Positions 61,529-64,000 of a stretch of DNA of 64,000 nt are shown one piece after another. Origin of the DNA: Hormiphora californensis (lineage: Eukaryota; Ctenophora; Tentaculata; Cydippida; Pleurobrachiidae); the NCBI GenBank assembly GCA_020137815.1, contig CM035353.1, forward strand, positions 48,501 through 112,500. The letters run 5' to 3'. The translations under genes were made by a program, and so were the position numbers. A model generated the notes under the pieces. That model ran no database searches, had not been told where the DNA came from, and was given only the letters and a program-made list of their open reading frames with translations. Every line of letters starts with the position of its first letter. Position 1 is the first letter of the stretch.

Positions 61529-62897
61529 AGTTTGAAGAAATAAGAAGAACAATGTGTTTATGGGAGCTATGAGATTTATTGCATTTTATATGGATATTTA
61601 TATATCGAGCACTGAGCACCTTGATACTTTGATCGAGTTATATGGCCCTTCCCCTCCTCCTTGGATTATGCAAGTAGGATCGCGAGGTCTGAAGCTGGGC
61701 GGTGAAAGAAAGAATCATGTAGAGGAGCTAAGGAGAGAGGGATCACAGCTTATCTGATATTTATATTTAGAGCGGCGGATAATATATGTGACGTTATTTT
61801 TATATTCAATCAGCTACGACATGTTATGACGTATTGGGAACGTACCGGCCCCTCTTTGTTGCCACAGCGATCAATATGGTAGCTATATGGATACTGCTAT
61901 TGACGTCATATAGGAACCTGTCGCTGCTGCACAACTCACCTAATGGGCAATAGTTCATGTGTATTTTGCTTTGGTGGAAGCACTAGCTGCAGGTGAGCTC
62001 CGTAAAACAAGGCCGCATGGAAGCCGGGCCGGTATCAAAACGATCACAACCTCAAAGCTGGGTGCATGCTTGTTGTCACGGGAGACTTGGATTTCGAGTC
62101 CATGATTCGTGACATATCTATTAATTCAATTTTATGGATCTGCACTTTTGCATTGATGTTCTAATTCTCTAAATCTTTCCTCCTCGACTTTTCCGGTTCC
62201 AGTTTTTCTTCTCCTTCTCTTGATTATGCTTTAGTTTTGCATATCGAATGTTAATATTTTTTAATACGGCGATATGATAACTTATCATTTGCACACAATC
62301 TACGAGTCCGCATTTATCAATCTAATATATTTGTTTATAGCTAATTAGTAAATAGTAAATACCCCGCACTGACCCCAATTAAAACGGGTCTCCCTACTAT
62401 TACTTCGTGTAGCGAATGACCCTGATGGGTGACCCGCTGCATTACAAAAACCCGGGGGTTTATTTAACGTGACTAATCACAATGTTCAGATGTTCAGGAA
62501 CAGTTCAGGACAGTTTTGAGCTGCAGCAGGTAACAGCTGATTTCTCCAAGTAACCATGCGGTGGGAGTATCATACTATCATGGTGATAATTATCTTGCGC
62601 ACATGGCTGCACTGCTCCATTGGACCTGAGCCCTTGCCAACACTGTGAAATATTGTCAACACTGAATTACCACATGTACGTGCGGCCCCACCTCAGCTGC
62701 AAGAATATGTGTGCACAGTTGCATGACTTTAAACTTTATAGTTGTTATATATTACTCATTACTCAACAAAACGCTTAAGTAGATAAAACAGTTCACTGTA
62801 GTGCAGAACTGCAGTAAGTATAGTAACTTTGTTGAGTAAGTATAGTAACTAGTAACGTACTGCAGTCGACTGTACGGGTTCCCGTTGAGTCGTTTTA
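61529..62897. other. Intergenic, no gene recognised
   Basis: AT-rich sequence; no supported coding exon, RNA gene or repeat longer than a few tens of bases. Confidence 0.5.
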
Positions 62898-63171
62898 CAG
62901 TCGGACACCAATTTACCGGGATGCACGGCCTTGCAGGCACGTCGTGCCCCCCGTAGGGCTTCGCGGGCAATGCTCGGCCGGAAAGGGTTCTGCTCGGTAA
63001 TTCGGGGTGCCCGGTATATCGGGGTCAAATACCGTCAATTTTCTATATCGGGAGAAATTTATCCTCCCGGTATATCGAGGCCCGGCCTGCGTGTGAGGGG
63101 ATCGCCCTTCGGGCGTGCGAACATGAGGGGCGCGACGTTCCCAAAGGCCCGGTGGATCCGGGGTCCGACAT
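62898..63171. mobile_element. Pogo-like MITE, diverged
   Basis: CAGTCGGACACCAATTTACC on the left and GGATCCGGGGTCCGACA on the right, with several interior CCGGTATATCGGGG-type motifs as in the copies at 27356 and 37640. The left flank is TA; the right end is altered. Confidence 0.6.
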
Positions 63172-63905
63172 TACATCCAAACATCACATGACCTTCCATG
63201 AACTGTGATTATCCGTAGTGTACATGGTATTTTACAAGCTTTTAGATCGTTTCGTTAATAAATCACCCCCTTCGCACGCTGACAAGGGGGGTGACTTCGG
63301 TACCAAGCAGATCGATATATGTTTTGTTAACATAGTTATTTTCAGCTAGAATACACTCGATGATGAATTAAATCAACTGGATTTCTGAAAGTTATATTTA
63401 AAAAAGGTAAAGGAGGGGGGGGGGTGACAAAAAAAGAAACGGTATGAACTTCGCTAAGCACTGGATCTTTCTATACTGGATCACATGTCATACATATTCC
63501 TTTGGAGGCCGGTCAACCTCCAGATCGGATCACATTGGAGGATCAGATCACAATCACCCAAGGATCAGATCACAGCTGCCCCAGTCACACAGAGGTAGAC
63601 AGATCACCTGAGAGAGAAAGAGTGAGAAAGTGCAGAGAGACCATCCCGTTTTACTTTTTAAGTGGAGAGAGGGTTGAACTTGAACAATGTAACCACACCG
63701 TTATAGTCCTACATCGATCCATATTCAATCTATAAAGGTGTTTCTGTGATGCAGTTGCCAATGTCACAGTCAATGTCAATGATTCTTGAATTCTCTTATT
63801 GTTATGGCATTTCCGACGAATCTGCTTCCTTTCATAGATCACAAGGGTGCCATTTGTTTTTAATAGAGAGAAACTTTCTCTTAGAAAGAGAGATAAGGAG
63901 AAAAA
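63172..63905. other. Intergenic, no gene recognised
   Basis: Includes a G-tract near 63415 and short GATCAGATCACA-type repeats near 63520-63575. No gene. Confidence 0.5.
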
Positions 63906-63906
63906 G

Positions 63907-63996
<90 letters not shown>

Positions 63997-64000
63997 AAGA
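63906..64000 (+). repeat. (GA)n microsatellite at window edge
   Basis: GA/GAAA repeat running to the last base. Confidence 0.95.

Overview
This is an AT-rich animal nuclear window. The genes are split into short exons of about 40-200 bp with consensus GT/AG junctions. They include a CaMKII with splice positions resembling those I recall from vertebrate genes, ionotropic glutamate receptors, a GT31 glycosyltransferase and a SWIB-domain protein. Transposable elements, foldback repeats and (GA)n/(CT)n tracts are abundant. The receptors are very divergent, which suggests an early-branching metazoan (a sponge is one possibility), but the species cannot be fixed from this sequence. Many boundaries below were set by hand from splice consensus and homology.

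Layout. 1-5.1 kb: a minus-strand non-LTR retrotransposon running off the left edge, with a tRNA-like SINE cluster. 5.6-9.3 kb: a plus-strand gene with two SWIB domains, carrying a hAT-type MITE and a 1.5-kb foldback in its introns, followed by a nested inverted-repeat element to 10.1 kb. 11.2-23.2 kb: 3' exons of a minus-strand GT31 glycosyltransferase with three successive homologous terminal exons. Its largest intron holds a 49-bp satellite split by a 4.3-kb element that encodes a reverse transcriptase yet has inverted termini and an 8-bp target duplication; a second foldback lies beyond. 24.6-25.0 kb: an orphan type II membrane exon. 25.8-35.6 kb: CaMKII from the kinase C-lobe to the stop; the N-lobe exons are not in the window. 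35.8-37.3 kb: another foldback. 38.3-45.3 kb: minus-strand glutamate receptor A, whose exons can be joined in frame to an intron-containing RNase H/DIRS-type module. 45.7-59.9 kb: plus-strand receptor B, head-to-head with A, with a CR1/L2-like retrotransposon in one intron. 60.3-61.5 kb: a minus-strand secreted acidic repeat protein. The remainder is MITE and simple repeat.

Receptors A and B are a diverged duplicate pair and probably share a promoter. Each has a signal peptide, amino-terminal domain, two-lobe ligand domain, M1, pore loop, M3 with an MYTANLAAF gate and M4. Both have lost several glutamate-contact and pore residues and share a cysteine-rich M1-pore linker. Receptor B has an extra hydrophobic exon after M4. 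CaMKII is a classical Ca2+ effector of glutamate receptors, but any functional link between these neighbours is inference.

Most notable: the possible receptor A-RNase H fusion, the inverted-terminus element carrying a reverse transcriptase, the three GT31 terminal exons, and the missing 5' ends of both CaMKII and GT31, which face each other across 23.2-25.8 kb.
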